From: Polaribacter litorisediminis
Lineage (GTDB): Bacteria > Bacteroidota > Bacteroidia > Flavobacteriales > Flavobacteriaceae
Direction: 5' to 3'
DNA: 64,000 nt
Assembly (NCBI RefSeq): GCF_019968605.1
Contig: NZ_CP082966.1
Location: forward strand, 1,909,001-1,973,000
The notes below the pieces were generated by a model. It did not search any database. It was not told the DNA's origin and saw nothing but the letters and a program-made list of their open reading frames with translations. Positions 1 to 8,703 of the stretch are shown in pieces (the stretch's first letter is position 1; every line of letters begins with the position of its first letter). Both the position numbers and the translations under genes were made by a program.

Positions 1-993
1 CAATAAAATTAAGGCAGGAACTTCTACTAAAGGTCCAATAACTCCTGCAAATGCTTGCCCTGAGTTCAATCCAAAAACTGCAATCGCAACGGCAATTGCC
101 AATTCAAAATTATTACCCGCTGCTGTAAAAGCCACCGAAGCGGTTTTATCATATGTAGCTCCTGTTGCTTTGGTTACAAAAAAGCCAATGATAAACATGA
201 TGGTAAAATAGAGTATTAAAGGAACGGCAATAATCAAAACATCCATCGGGATTTCAACAATTAACTCTCCTTTTAAAGAGAACATCACTACGATTGTAAA
301 TAATAGCGCTATTAAAGTGATGGGTGCAATGGTCGGAATAAATTTTTGTGTATACCAATTTTCTCCTTTTAATTTTACGAATACAAGTCTACTTAAGATC
401 CCCATGACAAATGGAATCCCTAAATAAATAGCGACACTTTCTGCAATGGTTGCGATTGAAATATCTACAATAGCCCCTTCAAATCCGAAATAAGGAGGAA
501 GAACGGTTATAAAAATCCATGCATAAAAACTATATGCAAATACTTGAAAAACACTATTTAAGGCAACTAAACCAGCTCCATATTCGGTGCTTCCTTCTGC
601 CAAATCATTCCAAACCAAAACCATGGCAATACAACGCGCCAAACCAATAAGAATTAATCCAACCATATATTCTGGATAATCACGCAAAAAGGTAATGGCT
701 AAAAGAAACATTAATACAGGTCCAATAATCCAATTAAGAAGTAAAGAAATAGACAGAATTTTTGTATTTCTAAAAACTTTTGGCAATAATGCGTAATTGA
801 CTTTCGCCAAAGGCGGATACATCATTAAAATTAAACCAATTGCGATGGGAATATTTGTGGTTCCGCTATTGAATGAATTGATAATTTTAGGGAAATTTGG
901 AATAAAATACCCGAGTCCTATTCCGATTGCCATTGCCACAAAAATCCACAGCGTTAAGTTTCTATCGAGAAAACTCAATTTTTTTGATGCCAT
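1..993 (-). CDS. acr3: ACR3-family arsenite efflux permease (3' end outside window)
   Basis: Inner-membrane carrier that exports arsenite; last gene of the ars operon here. An open frame of 331 codons runs from the ATG at 991-993 off the left edge of the window, so the C-terminus is missing. The N-terminus reads [16 protein letters not shown] and leads into successive hydrophobic segments. The ACR3 signature with its conserved cysteine, [13 protein letters not shown], is encoded around 600-640. The start lies 3 bases after the arsC stop codon, so the two are co-transcribed and possibly translationally coupled. Known of the family: the conserved cysteine in the fourth membrane helix is needed for arsenite transport. 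ArsB of the other superfamily is excluded by this signature. Confidence 0.93.
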   Translation of the reverse strand, partial: MASKKLSFLDRNLTLWIFVAMAIGIGLGYFIPNFPKIINSFNSGTTNIPIAIGLILMMYPPLAKVNYALLPKVFRNTKILSISLLLNWIIGPVLMFLLAITFLRDYPEYMVGLILIGLARCIAMVLVWNDLAEGSTEYGAGLVALNSVFQVFAYSFYAWIFITVLPPYFGFEGAIVDISIATIAESVAIYLGIPFVMGILSRLVFVKLKGENWYTQKFIPTIAPITLIALLFTIVVMFSLKGELIVEIPMDVLIIAVPLILYFTIMFIIGFFVTKATGATYDKTASVAFTAAGNNFELAIAVAIAVFGLNSGQAFAGVIGPLVEVPALILL

Positions 994-996
994 TTT

Positions 997-1620
997 TTAT
1001 AATTTTATTTGGGAAAAAACATAGCATAATTCGGTCGCTATTTGTATACTTCTTTCATTGTATTTTTCAGCTTGCTGTGGTGTATTATCAAACGCTTTCG
1101 GATCTTTGTACATAACAGGAATGCGCTTTTCTGCACCTAAAATAATGGGACATGCTTCATTCGCAGCATCACAAGTCATAATGGCCGCAAATTCAGATTT
1201 CGGATTAAATACATGGTCTAATTTTTTAGAAAAACCAATGATAGGGTGCTCGTTATCCGCATATTTTATGCTATATACCGGATTTTTTCCTTCTGAAAGT
1301 TGATCAATTTTAAACCCTGAATTCTTTAAAGTTTCCGCCGCCATTGAGAACAATGCTGTAGCTTCTGTTCCTCCTGAATAACAAAACACATTTTTAATAT
1401 CAAAGTAGCAAGCCATTGTCTGAGCCCAGACCTGTGATAAATGACTTCTGCGAGAATTATGAGTGCAGATAAAGTTGATTCTAATTTCTTGGTGATGTAT
1501 AACTTTGTACTGAATATATTCTATGAGTGGTTTTAAAACTTCTTTACGCTCATTTGAAATAGTTTGATGATTTAATTCTTTGATTACATTTTCTATTTCT
1601 GAAAATAATTTTGCTTGCAT
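997..1620 (-). CDS. arsC: Arsenate reductase, low-molecular-weight protein tyrosine phosphatase type
   Basis: Reduces arsenate to arsenite in the cytoplasm so that the downstream ACR3 pump can export it. The P-loop CTHNSRRS (Cys52, CX5R) is the active site of the LMW-PTPase class. A Cys150...Cys157 pair in MTCDAANEACP fits the cysteines that relay the disulfide to thioredoxin, and the DP motif at Asp173 fits the general acid. The protein has 207 residues, longer than the 130-140 residue Staphylococcus-type enzyme because of an approximately 48-residue N-terminal helical extension. It lies 48 bp after arsR and 3 bp before acr3. A non-arsenic phosphatase is unlikely in this operon. Confidence 0.9.
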   Translation of the reverse strand: MQAKLFSEIENVIKELNHQTISNERKEVLKPLIEYIQYKVIHHQEIRINFICTHNSRRSHLSQVWAQTMACYFDIKNVFCYSGGTEATALFSMAAETLKNSGFKIDQLSEGKNPVYSIKYADNEHPIIGFSKKLDHVFNPKSEFAAIMTCDAANEACPIILGAEKRIPVMYKDPKAFDNTPQQAEKYNERSIQIATELCYVFSQIKL

Positions 1621-1668
1621 GGTTCTACTATTATTTAATTTTTAAAATGATCAATAATTTTTTTAATT

Positions 1669-2001
1669 TTAACAGCAATCTTCTTTGTTAGAAATATCTT
1701 GATTTAAAAACGGCAAAATCGTTGCTTTCATTTTGGTCCAATTTCCAGCGTGAATACAATAACAAACACTCGTTCCCTCTACATTTCCTTTAATTAATCC
1801 TACCTGTTTTAGTTCTTTTAAATGCTGTGAAATTGTTGCCTGCGCTAGTCCAATTTCATTGACCAAATCTCCGCAATAGCATCCATCAATTTTAAAAAGT
1901 TGTTGCAAAATAGCTACTCTCGCCGGATGTCCAAAAACTTTTGCTAAAAGTGCAATTTCATTTTGTTGGTCGGTAAACATTTCAGTTTTAGCTAATCCCA
2001 T
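1669..2001 (-). CDS. arsR: ArsR/SmtB-family arsenic-responsive repressor
   Basis: Winged-helix repressor of 110 residues that presumably controls its own operon (arsR-arsC-acr3). The recognition helix region AQATISQHLKELKQVGLI is typical of the family. The metalloid site is a CYC pair (Cys41, Cys43) at the start of the helix-turn-helix, comparable to the ELCVCDL site of classical ArsR. Further cysteines occur at 80 and 82 and as a terminal Cys109-Cys110 pair. An internal Met8 is an alternative start; the first ATG is kept because it opens the frame after an AT-rich spacer. Which cysteines bind As(III) is not decided by the sequence. Confidence 0.9.
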   Translation of the reverse strand: MGLAKTEMFTDQQNEIALLAKVFGHPARVAILQQLFKIDGCYCGDLVNEIGLAQATISQHLKELKQVGLIKGNVEGTSVCYCIHAGNWTKMKATILPFLNQDISNKEDCC

Positions 2002-2344
2002 TTTTTATTTATTGCAATATTACGATTAATATTCAAATAGCCAAAAAATTCTAGGTTGTTTGCTAAAATAATTTCCTAGCGTTTCTTTTATATATTTAAA
2101 ATGAAGTGGCATCTTCTGTTAAAAATTTATTTTTAAGAATATGTTGCTTTAAAAAAATGCCGTAATAATTAGATTCATATTTCTATCCTGTAAAAAAGAA
2201 AAAATAACGATTTTTTTATGAGAGCTCCTGCTCAACCTCAAAAATTATTTAAAAAGACCTTGTATTTTAATTTAAGGTTTTGTTAACAATTGTCATTTTC
2301 TGAAATCGTAATTTTGAATCAATTAAAATAAACAATCAATAATC
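2002..2344. other. Divergent intergenic region, arsR / DUF2911 gene
   Basis: About 340 bp of AT-rich DNA between two divergent genes. The right part contains a promoter-like pair for the DUF2911 gene, listed separately. The stretch next to arsR (2002-2050) should hold the ars promoter/operator, but no clear inverted repeat was found by eye. No ORF or RNA gene was recognised. Confidence 0.5.
2290..2316 (+). promoter_or_regulatory. Bacteroidota-type promoter for the DUF2911 gene
   Basis: TTG at 2290-2292 is followed after 16 bp by TAATTTTG at 2309-2316, which matches the Bacteroidota -33/-7 pattern (TTG ... TAnnTTTG). It lies 29 bp before the ATG at 2345. Confidence 0.6.
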
Positions 2345-3193
2345 ATGAAAAAAATTATATTATCATTATTTGTAGCAACTTTTGCATTCTCTGCAACGGC
2401 ACAAATTAAAACACCAGCGCCAAGTCCGGCGCAAAAAATAGAACAAACAGTTGGTTTAACACAAGTAACTTTAGAGTATTCTAGACCAAGCATGAGAGGA
2501 AGAAAAATCTTTGGTGGACTAGAGGATTTTGGAAAAGTTTGGAGAACAGGTGCAAATGCCAATACAAAATTAACGTTTTCTACCGATTTTATGATTGATG
2601 GAAAAACAATAAAAGCAGGAACCTATGCTTTGTACACGATTCCAGGAGAAAAAACTTGGGACATTATGTTGTATTCGGATGCCACAAACTGGGGAAACCC
2701 TGCAAAATGGGATGAAACCAAAGTAGTTGCTAAAGTAACGGTTGACAGCGTGAGCCTCCCTATGGATGTGGAAACATTTACAATTACTTTTGACAATTTA
2801 ACCAATACTTCTGCTCATTTAGCAATAATGTGGGAAAACACTATGGTAAGTCTACCTTTTGAAGTACCTACAGATGCTATGGTATCGAAACAAATAGAAA
2901 GTCTTATGGCAGGTCCTTCTGCACAAGATATGTATGCTTCTGCAGTATACTATTTAGAAGCAGGTAAAGATATAAAACAAGCACAAACTTGGATTGATAA
3001 AGCCATAGAATTGACCTCTGATGCGCCAAAATACTGGATGTTACGTCAGCAGTCTTTAATTCACGCTAAGGCAGGAAATAAAAAAGGAGCAATCGCAGCA
3101 GCAAAAGCTTCTTTGAAGTATGCTGAAATTGCGAAAAACGCTGGTTATGTAAAAATGAATAAAGCATCTCTAAAAGAATGGGGAGCTATGTAA
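2345..3193 (+). CDS. DUF2911 domain-containing exported protein with C-terminal TPR-like helices
   Basis: 282 residues. A signal peptide (MKKIILSLFVATFAFSATAQ) sends it across the inner membrane; there is no lipobox cysteine. Residues about 25-180 form a DUF2911 domain (PAQKIEQTVGLTQVTLEYSRP at its start, then GKVWRTGANANT), a beta-rich domain common in Bacteroidota and of unknown biochemical role. Residues about 190-280 are helical and look like two TPR hairpins (YLEAGKDIKQAQTWIDKAIE and following). It is monocistronic, with its own promoter and a terminator at 3222-3252. Family recognition is firm; no function is claimed. Confidence 0.85.
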   Translation: MKKIILSLFVATFAFSATAQIKTPAPSPAQKIEQTVGLTQVTLEYSRPSMRGRKIFGGLEDFGKVWRTGANANTKLTFSTDFMIDGKTIKAGTYALYTIPGEKTWDIMLYSDATNWGNPAKWDETKVVAKVTVDSVSLPMDVETFTITFDNLTNTSAHLAIMWENTMVSLPFEVPTDAMVSKQIESLMAGPSAQDMYASAVYYLEAGKDIKQAQTWIDKAIELTSDAPKYWMLRQQSLIHAKAGNKKGAIAAAKASLKYAEIAKNAGYVKMNKASLKEWGAM

Positions 3194-3221
3194 GATTCCT
3201 TTTTCTTATCATAATATTCTA

Positions 3222-3252
3222 AAATCTCAAGTTTACGACTTGAGATTTTTTT
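3222..3252 (+). terminator. Rho-independent terminator after the DUF2911 gene
   Basis: Perfect 10-bp stem AAATCTCAAG / CTTGAGATTT with a 7-base loop, followed by a T run. It lies 28 bp after the stop codon. Confidence 0.85.
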
Positions 3253-3270
3253 ATGGTCCATAAATTCATA

Positions 3271-3299
3271 TTGGTTTTAATGCTTTTAAACTACCTTTG
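3271..3299 (+). promoter_or_regulatory. Bacteroidota-type promoter for the DEAD-box helicase
   Basis: TTGG at 3271-3274 and TACCTTTG at 3292-3299 with about 17 bp between them match the TTG / TAnnTTTG pattern. The helicase ATG is at 3316. Confidence 0.6.
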
Positions 3300-3315
3300 T
3301 TAAAAAAACATACGC

Positions 3316-4551
3316 ATGCAGTTTTCAGAATTACCATTAGACAAATTAATTTTAAAAGCAGTTCAGGAAGAACGATTTCATACGCCAACATTGGTGCAAG
3401 AAAAAGCAATTCCCGTAATTTTGGAAAAGAAAAATGTAATCGTTGCTGCACAAACAGGAACTGGTAAAACGGCAGCATTTGCTTTGCCAATTATACAATT
3501 ACTACTTGGCAAAAAAGAGACTGAAAAAAGAAAAAAAAGAATAAAAGCGATTATCGTAACACCTACTAGAGAACTAGCCATTCAGATTGAAGAAAACTTT
3601 CATAGTTTCTCGAAATACACTGATTTAAAAACGACCGCTATTTTTGGAGGCGTTTCTTTAGATCCTCAAAAAGAGATTTTAAAAGCAGGTATTGATATTT
3701 TAATTGCAACGCCAGGGAGATTAATCGACTTACAAATACGAGGTGCCGTTGATCTTAGTTATATAGAAATCTTTGTTTTAGATGAAGCCGATTTAATGTT
3801 GGACATGGGCTTTATAAATGATGTTAAAAAGATAGAGAAATTATGTCCTATTAAAAAACAGACCCTTCTTTTTTCTGCCACCATGCCAGATAAAATTGTA
3901 GACCTCGCAAAATCAACCTTAAAAAACCCTGTAAAAATTCAAATAAATCCCGAAGAAACTACAGCAAAAAATATTGGTCAGTTAGTCTACAAACTTCCTA
4001 AAAAAAATAAAACAGATTTGTGTTTGCATTTATTACGCAATACTATTAACGGGAGAATTTTAATTTTTAGACGTACTAAATTCGGTGTTGATAAATTGGA
4101 ACAAACACTTCTTAAAAACAACTATCATGTGTTCAGTATTCATGGTGATAAAACTCAAATTGTAAGAAATAAAGCCATTGAAAACTTTAAAGAGAAAAAA
4201 GCCAGCATTTTAATTGCTACGGATGTTGCTGCTCGAGGAATTGATATTAGCAACGTCGATGCGATTATTAATTTTGATATTCCGAATGTACCTGAAACCT
4301 ATGTGCATAGAATTGGTAGAACGGGTAGAGCTGGCAAATCTGGAATTGCATTTTCTTTTTGCAGTCCCGATGAGGACGCTTACCTCTACAAAATTGAAGA
4401 AATTCTTGAGAAAACGATTAAAGTGATTACAGATCATCCTTACCCGCTAACACCTCCTAAAAAGGTAAAAGTGCAACCAAACACGATTAGTAAAAATAAA
4501 AAAGGGAGAAAATCTGAGGCTTCTAAAAAAAATAAAAAACGCTGGTACTAG
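3316..4551 (+). CDS. DEAD-box ATP-dependent RNA helicase, RhlE-like
   Basis: 411-residue cytoplasmic RNA helicase that remodels RNA duplexes using ATP, probably in ribosome assembly, RNA decay or cold adaptation. Motifs appear in order: Q-motif region FHTPTLVQEKAIP, Walker A AQTGTGKT, PTRELA, TPGRL, DEAD (in LDEADLMLD), SAT, then the helicase C domain with TDVAARGID and HRIGRTGRAG. The C-terminal tail after about residue 375 is short and lysine-rich (KNKKGRKSEASKKNKK), as in RhlE-type proteins that bind RNA nonspecifically. It is a single gene with its own promoter. Flavobacteria carry several paralogues, so the exact subfamily is inferred. Confidence 0.9.
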   Translation: MQFSELPLDKLILKAVQEERFHTPTLVQEKAIPVILEKKNVIVAAQTGTGKTAAFALPIIQLLLGKKETEKRKKRIKAIIVTPTRELAIQIEENFHSFSKYTDLKTTAIFGGVSLDPQKEILKAGIDILIATPGRLIDLQIRGAVDLSYIEIFVLDEADLMLDMGFINDVKKIEKLCPIKKQTLLFSATMPDKIVDLAKSTLKNPVKIQINPEETTAKNIGQLVYKLPKKNKTDLCLHLLRNTINGRILIFRRTKFGVDKLEQTLLKNNYHVFSIHGDKTQIVRNKAIENFKEKKASILIATDVAARGIDISNVDAIINFDIPNVPETYVHRIGRTGRAGKSGIAFSFCSPDEDAYLYKIEEILEKTIKVITDHPYPLTPPKKVKVQPNTISKNKKGRKSEASKKNKKRWY

Positions 4552-4597
4552 TTCTCTAAAAATAAAATCGAGGTTACGATTATCTAATATAAATAAT

Positions 4598-4823
4598 CAT
4601 TGTTGTCCGATAAAAGATAAAAAGACCGCTTTCGCTGTTAGAATCAAGAACAAAGACTTGAATGGAACTAACTGAAAAACAAAATTATTACGATTTTAAA
4701 TTTTTCCATACACCTAAATTCTAAAGCAGTTTTAATAGCAAGGTGTACTACTTTAAAAACTCTTAAAAATCAAGACTATCAATACTTTAAAACACTTTAG
4801 CTAATTTTAATCGGACAACACTA
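4598..4823. mobile_element. MITE copy 1 (226 bp)
   Basis: Non-coding element with terminal inverted repeats: it begins CATTGTTGTCCGAT and ends ATCGGACAACACTA. It is flanked by 9-bp direct repeats that match at 8 of 9 positions (ATAAATAAT at 4589-4597, ATAAAAAAT at 4824-4832). It is near-identical to the copies at 8357 and 52784, and all three are exactly 226 bp. It has no transposase and would depend on one supplied in trans. This copy lies between the convergent helicase and rplI genes. Confidence 0.88.
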
Positions 4824-4971
4824 ATAAAAAATGCTCATTCCATGCGACACACTAAAACGTATACCCAATCAACATCAAAATAACTGAGTAAATTCGTTTA
4901 TTTTTAGGCATCTAAAGAGAATGTTTTTAAAATTTATAGGAAATCATTGAGAAACCCAATGGGTATAAAAC

Positions 4972-5007
4972 AAAAAAAAAGCTCGTTATTTCTAACGAGC
5001 TTTTTTT
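4972..5007 (-). terminator. Rho-independent terminator of the rpsF-rpsR-rplI operon
   Basis: A perfect stem AGCTCGTTA / TAACGAGCT with a 4-base loop has A and T runs on both sides, so it could work in both directions. On the minus strand it lies 20 bp after the rplI stop codon. Confidence 0.9.
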
Positions 5008-5027
5008 AAATTATATAAGTTAATTTC

Positions 5028-5474
5028 TTATTCAGAAACCACTTCAAAGCTAACTTCGGCAACTACCTCTCTATGCAAACGCACAGAAGCTTCGTATTTA
5101 CCCAATCTTTTTACAGAACCACCAGTCACTTTAATAAATTTCTTATCGATTTCTGTACCTGCTTTTGCTAAAGCTGCTGCTAAATCAATGTTGTTTACAG
5201 AACCAAATAATTTGTCTCCTGAACCTGTTTTAGATGCAATTTGTATTTCATATCCTTTAATTGTTTCTGCTATTTCATTAGCATCTGCAATTAATTTAGC
5301 CTCTTTATAAGCTCTTTGTTTTAGATTCTCTGCCAATACTTTTTTTGCAGATGAAGTAGCTAAAATTGCTTGTCCTGTAGGGATTAAAAAATTTCTACCA
5401 TATCCGTTTTTTACAGATACCACATCATCTTTAAATCCTAAGTTTTCTATGTCTTGTCTTAATATCAATTCCAT
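5028..5474 (-). CDS. rplI: 50S ribosomal protein L9
   Basis: 148 residues, the usual length for L9. It binds 23S rRNA near the base of the L1 stalk and supports reading-frame maintenance. The N-terminal domain begins MELILRQDIENLGFKDDVVSVKNGYGRNFLIP, with the family's GYGRNFLIP motif. A long central helix (residues about 45-75) and a small C-terminal domain follow. It is the last gene of the rpsF-rpsR-rplI operon, 16 bp after rpsR, and is followed by a strong terminator. Confidence 0.98.
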   Translation of the reverse strand: MELILRQDIENLGFKDDVVSVKNGYGRNFLIPTGQAILATSSAKKVLAENLKQRAYKEAKLIADANEIAETIKGYEIQIASKTGSGDKLFGSVNNIDLAAALAKAGTEIDKKFIKVTGGSVKRLGKYEASVRLHREVVAEVSFEVVSE

Positions 5475-5490
5475 GATTCTACCTCTTTAA

Positions 5491-5787
5491 TTATTTTAAC
5501 ATATCACCAACATAAGGCATTAGCGCTAAATGGCGACACCTTTTAATTGCTTGCGCAACTTTACGTTGATATTTTAATGAAGTTCCTGTTAAACGTCTTG
5601 GCAAAATCTTACCTTGTTCGTTTACTAAATACATTAAGAAATCTGCATCTTTATAATCGATGTACTTGATACCTTTTTTCTTAAATCTACAGTATTTAGC
5701 TTCTTTTTTTGTTTCAATATCTAACGGAGTTAAATATCTAACGTCAGCAGATTTACCACCTTTTGCTTGTTGTTCTATTGATGCCAT
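5491..5787 (-). CDS. rpsR: 30S ribosomal protein S18
   Basis: 98 residues, with the S18 core from about residue 28 to the end ([19 protein letters not shown], then [20 protein letters not shown] and [10 protein letters not shown]). The N-terminal extension of about 25 residues is common in Bacteroidota. S18 forms a heterodimer with S6 on the 30S platform. It is 3 bp after rpsF and 16 bp before rplI. No ssb gene lies between rpsF and rpsR, unlike in many Firmicutes. Confidence 0.98.
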   Translation of the reverse strand: MASIEQQAKGGKSADVRYLTPLDIETKKEAKYCRFKKKGIKYIDYKDADFLMYLVNEQGKILPRRLTGTSLKYQRKVAQAIKRCRHLALMPYVGDMLK

Positions 5788-5790
5788 ACC

Positions 5791-6132
5791 TTATTTTTTT
5801 GTAGATTTAACACGTTCAGTTCTAATTTTTGCCCATGCAGCAGCATGTTTGTCAAGTCTTACGGTTAAATAACGCATAACGCTATCATCTCTTCTAAACT
5901 CTAACTCTAAAGCACTGATTTCTTCACCAGCTATTTTGAACTCTAATAAGTGATAAAAACCACTTTTTTTCTTTTGAATTGGATATGCTAATTTTTTTAA
6001 GCCCCAATCTTCTTTTGAAATCATTTCGGCACCTTTAGAAACCAAATAGTCGTTAAACTTTTGTACTGTTTCCTTTATCTGAGTATCAGATAAAACGGGA
6101 TTCAAAATGAAAACAGTTTCGTAATGATTCAT
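5791..6132 (-). CDS. rpsF: 30S ribosomal protein S6
   Basis: 113 residues. The sequence starts MNHYETVFILNPVLSD and contains GLKKLAYPIQKKKSGFYHLLEF, both typical of S6. It binds 16S rRNA together with S18 on the 30S platform. It is the first gene of the operon; a TATATTTG promoter element lies 32 bp upstream of the ATG. Promoter position, length and neighbours agree on this start. Confidence 0.98.
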   Translation of the reverse strand: MNHYETVFILNPVLSDTQIKETVQKFNDYLVSKGAEMISKEDWGLKKLAYPIQKKKSGFYHLLEFKIAGEEISALELEFRRDDSVMRYLTVRLDKHAAAWAKIRTERVKSTKK

Positions 6133-6164
6133 AATTGATAATTTATTGTTTATTTTTAAGGGTG

Positions 6165-6172
6165 CAAATATA
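6165..6172 (-). promoter_or_regulatory. -7 element of the rpsF operon promoter
   Basis: TATATTTG on the minus strand matches TAnnTTTG exactly. It lies 32 bp before the rpsF ATG. No convincing -33 TTG was assigned. Confidence 0.6.
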
Positions 6173-6233
6173 ATAACTTTTTTATATTTACGACTGCTTT
6201 TTAGAACTTTAAAAAATTATTTAAAATACTGAT

Positions 6234-7121
6234 ATGCAAATACCTGAAATACCCAACTTAATTCACTTCGCGATTCCATTTTTTATAGCCACTGTAATCC
6301 TTGAAGTCATTTTAACGATTAGCATAAAATCTAAAGAATACGAATTAAAAGATGCTAGCACTTCTATTTTAATGGGTTTGGGTAATGTTTTTATAGGGTT
6401 GTTTACAAAGACAATAATTTTAGGCGTGTTTTTATTTTTCTATAAATTTAGATTTTTTACAATCCCATTTGTTTGGTGGTCTTGGGTTCTTATTCTATTT
6501 GCTGAGGATTTTACCTATTACTGGTTTCATAGAATTAGTCATGAAAGCAGGTTCTTTTGGGCGAGCCACGTAGTACATCATTCCTCAAAAAAATATAATT
6601 TAAGTACGGCTTTACGACAGACTTGGTCTGGTAGTTTTTATACGTTTGCCTTTTGGATTCCCTTAATTTTAATTGGATTTCACCCTGTAATGGTATTAGT
6701 TCAAATATCTATTAGTTTAATTTATCAATATTGGATTCATACTGAATTAATTGACAAAATGCCAAAATGGTTTGAAGCTATTTTTAACACACCGAGTCAT
6801 CATAGAGTGCATCATGCTACAAATCCGCAATATTTAGATAGAAATCATGCCGGTATTTTTATTATTTGGGATAAGCTTTTTAATACTTTTGAGCCAGAAG
6901 TAGAACAGCCCAAGTATGGACTGGTAAAAGATATTGAATCGTATAACCCCATAAAAATTGCTTTTGCAGAATGGTATTTGATGTTTACCGACTTTTTGAC
7001 ATCAAAAACGGGCATCATCAATAAATTAAAATATTTTACAAAACCACCGGGATGGAAACATGATGGAACGGGAATATCTTCTGTAGACTTAAGAAAAGAA
7101 TGGGAGAAAAAAAATAGGTAA
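6234..7121 (+). CDS. Sterol desaturase / fatty acid hydroxylase family membrane protein
   Basis: 295-residue integral membrane di-iron oxygenase. The histidine clusters that bind the two irons are present in order: HRISH (99-103), HVVHH (112-116) and HHRVHH (189-194), followed by DRNHAG near 202. At least three or four hydrophobic segments lie at about 12-32, 45-70, 78-95 and 135-168. The family hydroxylates or desaturates lipids, for example carotenoids, fatty acids or sterol-like compounds; the substrate cannot be read from the sequence. It is divergent from rpsF and a single gene. The family is certain, the substrate unknown. Confidence 0.88.
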   Translation: MQIPEIPNLIHFAIPFFIATVILEVILTISIKSKEYELKDASTSILMGLGNVFIGLFTKTIILGVFLFFYKFRFFTIPFVWWSWVLILFAEDFTYYWFHRISHESRFFWASHVVHHSSKKYNLSTALRQTWSGSFYTFAFWIPLILIGFHPVMVLVQISISLIYQYWIHTELIDKMPKWFEAIFNTPSHHRVHHATNPQYLDRNHAGIFIIWDKLFNTFEPEVEQPKYGLVKDIESYNPIKIAFAEWYLMFTDFLTSKTGIINKLKYFTKPPGWKHDGTGISSVDLRKEWEKKNR

Positions 7122-7167
7122 GTTTACACATACCTATTTTTGTTTTATCATATCGACTGGTTTTTTG

Positions 7168-8250
7168 TTAATCAAAAATACCTTCTAACTCTTTGTAAAC
7201 AATTTCACCTTTTACAATGTTTAACCCTTTAGATAAGGATACATCTGTTTCACAAGCTTTTTCCCATCCTAAATTTGCAATTTTCAAAATATAAGAAAGT
7301 GTAACATTTGTTAATGCAATTGTAGAGGTATATGGCACAGCTCCAGGCATATTAGCAACACAGTAATGCACTACATCATCTATAATATAAGTAGGAGCTT
7401 CATGTGTGGTTGCTTTGGTCGTTTCAAAACATCCGCCTTGATCTACAGCAACATCTACAACGACCGTTCCTGGTCTCATTTCTTTTAACATATCTCTGGT
7501 AATTAACTTTGGAGCCTTCCCTCCTTTTACCAAGACACCACCAATAATTAAATCATGAGTTTTTATCAATTGTCGGATACTATATTCGCTAGAAAAAGCA
7601 GTGGTAACATGGTTTGGTAACACATCATTTACATACCGTAAACGTTTCATGTTGATATCCATAATCGTAACATGAGCACCTAAACCTGCAGCCATTTTAG
7701 CCGCTTGCACCCCTACAACTCCAGCACCTAAAACTAAAACTTTACCGGGTGCCACTCCGGGAACACCGCCCAATAAGATTCCACGACCTTTAATTGGTTT
7801 TTCTAAATATTTTGCTCCTTGCTGAATTGCCATTCTTCCTGCAACCTCAGACATTGGTGTTAATAAAGGTAACGTTCCTTCTTGATCTTCAACAGTTTCA
7901 TAGGCAATACATATTGATTTACTGTCAATCATCGCCTTGGTAAGAGGTTCACTAGAGGCAAAATGAAAATATGTAAATACAATTTGATTTTCTTTTATCA
8001 AAGGATACTCCGATGCAATAGGTTCTTTTACTTTTACAATCATATCACTTTGACTGTAAACATCTTCTATAGTAGGTAAAATGGTTGCCCCTACATCTTG
8101 ATATACTTTATCAAAAAAACCACTACCCTCCCCGGCAGTAGATTGTACAAAAACAGTATGATTTCTTTTTGTTAATTCAAAAACACCTGCTGGCGTCATG
8201 CCAACTCTACTTTCGTTATTTTTAATTTCCTTAGGAATTCCAATTTTCAT
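7168..8250 (-). CDS. ald: Alanine dehydrogenase
   Basis: NAD-dependent enzyme interconverting L-alanine with pyruvate and ammonia. The N-terminus MKIGIPKEIKNNESRVGMTP is the family signature. The catalytic region around YFHFASS and the glycine-rich NAD site VLGAGVVGVQAAKMAAGLGA are present, as are DVAVDQGGCFETT and HYCVANMPGAVP. With this start it has 360 residues, slightly under the usual 370. An upstream in-frame ATG at 8313 would add 21 residues not found in the family, so the start at 8250 is preferred. A MITE begins 107 bp upstream of the chosen start and may have changed the promoter. Confidence 0.93.
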   Translation of the reverse strand: MKIGIPKEIKNNESRVGMTPAGVFELTKRNHTVFVQSTAGEGSGFFDKVYQDVGATILPTIEDVYSQSDMIVKVKEPIASEYPLIKENQIVFTYFHFASSEPLTKAMIDSKSICIAYETVEDQEGTLPLLTPMSEVAGRMAIQQGAKYLEKPIKGRGILLGGVPGVAPGKVLVLGAGVVGVQAAKMAAGLGAHVTIMDINMKRLRYVNDVLPNHVTTAFSSEYSIRQLIKTHDLIIGGVLVKGGKAPKLITRDMLKEMRPGTVVVDVAVDQGGCFETTKATTHEAPTYIIDDVVHYCVANMPGAVPYTSTIALTNVTLSYILKIANLGWEKACETDVSLSKGLNIVKGEIVYKELEGIFD

Positions 8251-8356
8251 GCTAAAATCGATTTTAGTTTTAAAAATGTTAAAAGTAATATCTTTTTTAG
8301 TATTCATAATCATAAATGTTTCAAGATTTAATTTTTACCGATTCATAAATTTTTAT

Positions 8357-8582
8357 CATTGTTGTCCGATAAAAGATAAAAAGACCGCTTTCGCTGTTAG
8401 AATCAAGAACAAAGACTTGAATGTAACTAACTGAAAAACAATATTATTACGATTTTAAATTTTTCGATGCATCATAAATTCTAAAGCGGTTTTAATAGCA
8501 AGGGTACTACTTTAAAAACTCTTTAAAATCAAGACTATCAATACTTTAAAACACTTTAGCTAATTTTAATCGGACAACACTA
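8357..8582. mobile_element. MITE copy 2 (226 bp)
   Basis: Same inverted-repeat ends as copy 1 and flanked by perfect 9-bp target duplications (AATTTTTAT at 8348-8356 and 8583-8591), so it is probably the least decayed insertion. It sits upstream of ald and downstream of the barrel gene, in the promoter-proximal region of ald. Confidence 0.92.
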
Positions 8583-8644
8583 AATTTTTATCTTAAAAAA
8601 ATGAGAATAAGTAAATAAATAGAAATCGATAACTAAAATGAATG

Positions 8645-8674
8645 ACAAAGCCGTTGCAAATACAACGGCTTTGT
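8645..8674 (-). terminator. Hairpin after the outer-membrane barrel gene
   Basis: Perfect 12-bp stem ACAAAGCCGTTG / CAACGGCTTTGT with a 6-base loop, 30 bp past the stop codon of the minus-strand gene. The T run after it is weak, so it may act as a 3' stabiliser rather than a strong terminator. Confidence 0.65.
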
Positions 8675-8703
8675 TAACAAAAAATAAAGTTTCATTTTAT
8701 CGA

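Noticed and set aside
4598..4823. MITE copies as a structured regulatory RNA or riboswitch
   Set aside because: Terminal inverted repeats with 9-bp target duplications at all three sites and unrelated neighbours indicate transposition.
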